Origin: an uncultured Campylobacter sp.
GTDB lineage: Bacteria > Campylobacterota > Campylobacteria > Campylobacterales > Campylobacteraceae
Assembly (NCBI RefSeq): GCF_905372745.1
Contig: NZ_CAJPQR010000017.1
Coordinates: forward strand, 1 to 42,982
Length of the DNA: 42,982 bases
Direction: 5' to 3'
Of the stretch, positions 41,413-42,982 are shown one piece after another (within the stretch, counting starts at the first letter, position 1; each line of letters opens with the position of its first letter). The position numbers and the translations under genes are program-made. A model generated the notes under the pieces. The model had not been told where the DNA came from and did not search any database. It worked only from the letters and a program-made list of their open reading frames with translations.

Positions 41413-41582
41413 CTACATTCGTACCCATTTCGGCTCTCCTCTTTTTTCTTGTATGTCATAGATAGGAATGCTGACACTGCCAATGGAGTCGATATCCTAG
41501 TAAATCATCTCTCAAATTTATTTGCAAGCTCATTTGCCGCAATTTCCCTTTTTTTAAATATCCTAAATATATTGTTTTTCAT
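41413..41582 (-). pseudogene. Small relic gene, about 56 residues
   Basis: From ATG 41582, with AGGAG upstream, it reads MKNNIFRIFKKREIAANELA then NKFER and a stop at 41505; another frame gives MIY, a TAG at 41497-41499, then DIDSIGSVSIPIYDIQEKRG and EPKWVRM to a stop at 41413. A frameshift plus a nonsense codon broke a small gene. Family not recognised. Confidence 0.45.
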
Positions 41583-41716
41583 TATTTTAACATCTCCTAT
41601 ATTTATTATACTACTATACTGACACTATAAATGTAATTTTTGTGTAATACGAGTATAAATTAATATGTGCTTAACGCTTGCTATCTAATTAATTCTTATG
41701 TAGCCCTCCAAGCACA

Positions 41717-41736
41717 GTAAGTGTACGGACACTTAC
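41717..41736. repeat. Inverted repeat, possible oriT arm
   Basis: GTAAGTGT, loop ACGG, ACACTTAC: a perfect 8-bp stem at the left end of the mobilisation module. Confidence 0.6.
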
Positions 41737-41738
41737 GG

Positions 41739-41790
41739 AAAAATTGATGAAGCAGCCCTTCGGGATCTGCTTCTTTTTTTATCAATTTTT
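41739..41790 (+). terminator. Nested hairpin with T-run upstream of mobC
   Basis: The inner stem is GAAGCAG (41749-41755) and CTGCTTC (41767-41773) with CCC-TTC-GGG inside, followed by seven T: a rho-independent terminator shape. An outer pair AAAAATTGAT and ATCAATTTTT encloses it. It could end an upstream transcript or be part of the transfer origin. Confidence 0.6.
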
Positions 41791-41830
41791 AGCTTGTTAG
41801 GGAGACCCTAAGACCCCGAAAATCATACAA
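41790..41830. promoter_or_regulatory. Candidate oriT nick region
   Basis: TTAGGG, AGA, CCCTAA (41797-41811) is a short perfect inverted repeat followed by GACCCCGAAA, immediately upstream of mobC and the relaxase. Position and structure fit an origin of transfer; the nick site is inferred only. Confidence 0.45.
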
Positions 41831-41844
41831 AGGAGGAAATACCT

Positions 41845-42201
41845 ATGGGAAACAGAATACGAAATGAACGACTTGAAATTAAGTTGACCAAAGAAGAAAA
41901 GGCTCTTTTTGAGAAGAAAAGAAAACTTGCGAAGTGCAGAAATATGAACCACTTTATCCGCAAATGCGTTTTAGAAAAGGAAATTTATCAAGTCGATTTA
42001 GAGCCTTTCCGAGATTTGCAAGGCTTGCTTTCCAATGCTACAAATAATATCAATCAGATTGCAAAGAGAGTAAATCAGACAGGCATCATCTATAAAGATG
42101 ACATCCAAGATATGAAGAAAGAGATTGAACATTTTTCTAAAGAGTTGTGGCAAATTCACTCTCTGCTTCTGAAAAGAACTGCTGAAACGGAAGGGGAATG
42201 A
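41845..42201 (+). CDS. MobC-like relaxosome accessory protein
   Basis: A 118-residue plasmid/ICE mobilisation protein. The N-terminus RNERLEIKLTKEEKALFEKK is a ribbon-helix-helix-like DNA-binding start; MNHFIRKCVLEKEI and LSNATNNINQIAKRVNQTG are the conserved MobC core. MobC proteins open DNA at oriT so the relaxase can nick it. The ribosome site AAAGGAGG is a full Firmicute-style consensus, unlike the weaker sites elsewhere in the window. The stop overlaps the relaxase start (ATGA). It resembles the MobC of Tn1549-like elements of gut and oral Firmicutes, so transfer across phyla is likely. Confidence 0.85.
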   Translation: MGNRIRNERLEIKLTKEEKALFEKKRKLAKCRNMNHFIRKCVLEKEIYQVDLEPFRDLQGLLSNATNNINQIAKRVNQTGIIYKDDIQDMKKEIEHFSKELWQIHSLLLKRTAETEGE

Positions 42202-42203
42202 CA

Positions 42204-42982
42204 ATGGCTATTACTAAAATACATCCTATTAAATCAATCCTTCATCTCGCCATCAACTATATTGTCAATGAAGAAAAGACCGATGAACAGCTTTTGGTAA
42301 GCACTCACAAGTGCCACGAATCTTCCGCTCATACTCAATTTTACGAACAAGAGAGGAAGCGGGAACTAAGGGAACCGTCCTTGCAAGACATCTTATTCAA
42401 TCCTTTTTACCGGGAGAAACTACGCCTGAAATAGCACACCAGGTTGGTATGGAGCTATGTAAAAAGATATTAAAAAATGAGTACGAATTTGTCTTCTCTA
42501 CTCACATAGACAAAGGACATATTCACAATCACATCATCTTCAACAATGCAAATATGGTAACGGGCAGGTGCTACCAGTCTAATAAGAAAAGCTATCATCA
42601 AATCCGTTATCAGAGCGATAAGCTCTGCAAGGAAAATAACCTTTCCGTCATTGATAAACACTACGAAAGCTACAAGAAAAATACAAGACGAGCGGAAAGT
42701 CTTGGTATGAAAACGAACAGGCAAAGCGTGGTGCTTCTTGGAAAAGTAGGCTGCAATTTAATATTGACAGAATAGTAAAACAGTCTAAGGATTGGGATGA
42801 ATTTCTAAAGAAAATGGCTGAGCTTGGCTATGAAATCAAACATGGCAAACACATCGCTTTTAAGCCGAAAGATAAAACGAAATTTACAAGATCGAAGACA
42901 ATTGGCGAAGATTATACGGAAGAACGGTTAAAAGAACGCATAGCAGAAAGAGAAACGATTAAGACTCCTCCTGTTAAAAAAC
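42204..42982 (+). pseudogene. MobA/MobL-type relaxase, frameshifted and cut by the window end
   Basis: Three frames read as one relaxase: MAITKIHPIKSILHLAINYI and STHKCHESSAHTQF; after about 42342, TREEAGTKGTVLARHLIQSF, GMELCKKILKNEYEFVFSTH and the metal-binding HIDKGHIHNHIIF; after about 42681, SWYENEQAKRGASWKSRLQF, KDWDEFLKKMAELGYEIKHG and TIGEDYTEERL up to the end. Each shift is fixed by one extra base, in a T4 run (42339-42342) and an A5 run (42677-42681). Relaxases nick oriT and lead the strand into the recipient. An ATG at 42198 would add two residues; 42204 has better spacing to AAGGGG. The sequence resembles the Tn1549-like family. If the shifts are real, the element cannot mobilise itself. 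Confidence 0.85.

Noticed and set aside
41365..41622. 85-codon plus-strand frame before the mobilisation module
   Set aside because: Antisense to the small relic at 41413-41582; low-complexity Phe/Ile/Leu composition and no ribosome site.

Overview
The window looks like a chromosomal stretch of a non-thermophilic Campylobacter of the concisus/showae/rectus/curvus/gracilis group. Three things point there: a cmeR-cmeABC locus with a ccoG-like neighbour, rpsU and four following genes in the order I recall from C. jejuni (Cj0365c to Cj0374); a side-by-side pair of dynamin-like GTPases resembling Cj0411/Cj0412; and a fairly GC-rich, AAATTT-studded sequence. Species cannot be fixed from the sequence alone.

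Layout. 1-1038 is the leader-distal end of a CRISPR array with 16 repeats and no cas genes in view. 1222-4493 holds pyrE, an RDD membrane protein and an orphan VirD4/TraG-type ATPase. It is followed by a 1 kb gene-poor stretch containing a diverged direct repeat. 5509-13332 (minus strand) carries the CmeABC RND efflux operon, its TetR repressor with a likely operator, and ccoG. 13464-19294 (plus strand) carries a Tat-exported flavoprotein, rpsU, a helix-turn-helix/coiled-coil protein, a UPF0323 lipoprotein, a glutathionylspermidine synthase-like enzyme, a 2-hydroxyacid dehydrogenase and a YajQ-family protein. 19300-24002 holds a frameshifted membrane protein, a HemN-like radical SAM protein, an unrecognised protein and a decayed gene. 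24350-28448 encodes two dynamin-like GTPases.

Directly against the second dynamin gene lies an AT-rich two-gene cassette on the minus strand, 28451-30207: a RecF/OLD-like ATPase plus a DUF4276 (Toprim-like) protein. It has its own promoter and is the best candidate for an under-described, possibly anti-phage, system. It is inserted at the tail of a minus-strand run reading lipoprotein, nfo, fadL, fadD and an AAA+ ATPase. 36171-39457 holds tRNA-Glu, a TerC protein, an AlkD-like protein and a MATE transporter. 39566-40002 is a five-tRNA cluster (Pro, His, Arg, Arg, Leu) behind a consensus sigma-70 promoter.

Downstream of tRNA-Leu the character changes. 40003-41640 is a gene graveyard: a truncated ATPase start, a gene fragment in the opposite direction, a broken ClbS/DfsB-family gene and two small relics. 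From about 41700 to the window end the sequence looks Firmicute-derived: nested hairpins that may be an oriT, a mobC with a textbook AAAGGAGG ribosome site, and a MobA/MobL-type relaxase with two frameshifts that runs off the window. Four of the frameshifts in the window are each one base short in an A or T run, so either real decay or homopolymer undercalling in the assembly must be considered.
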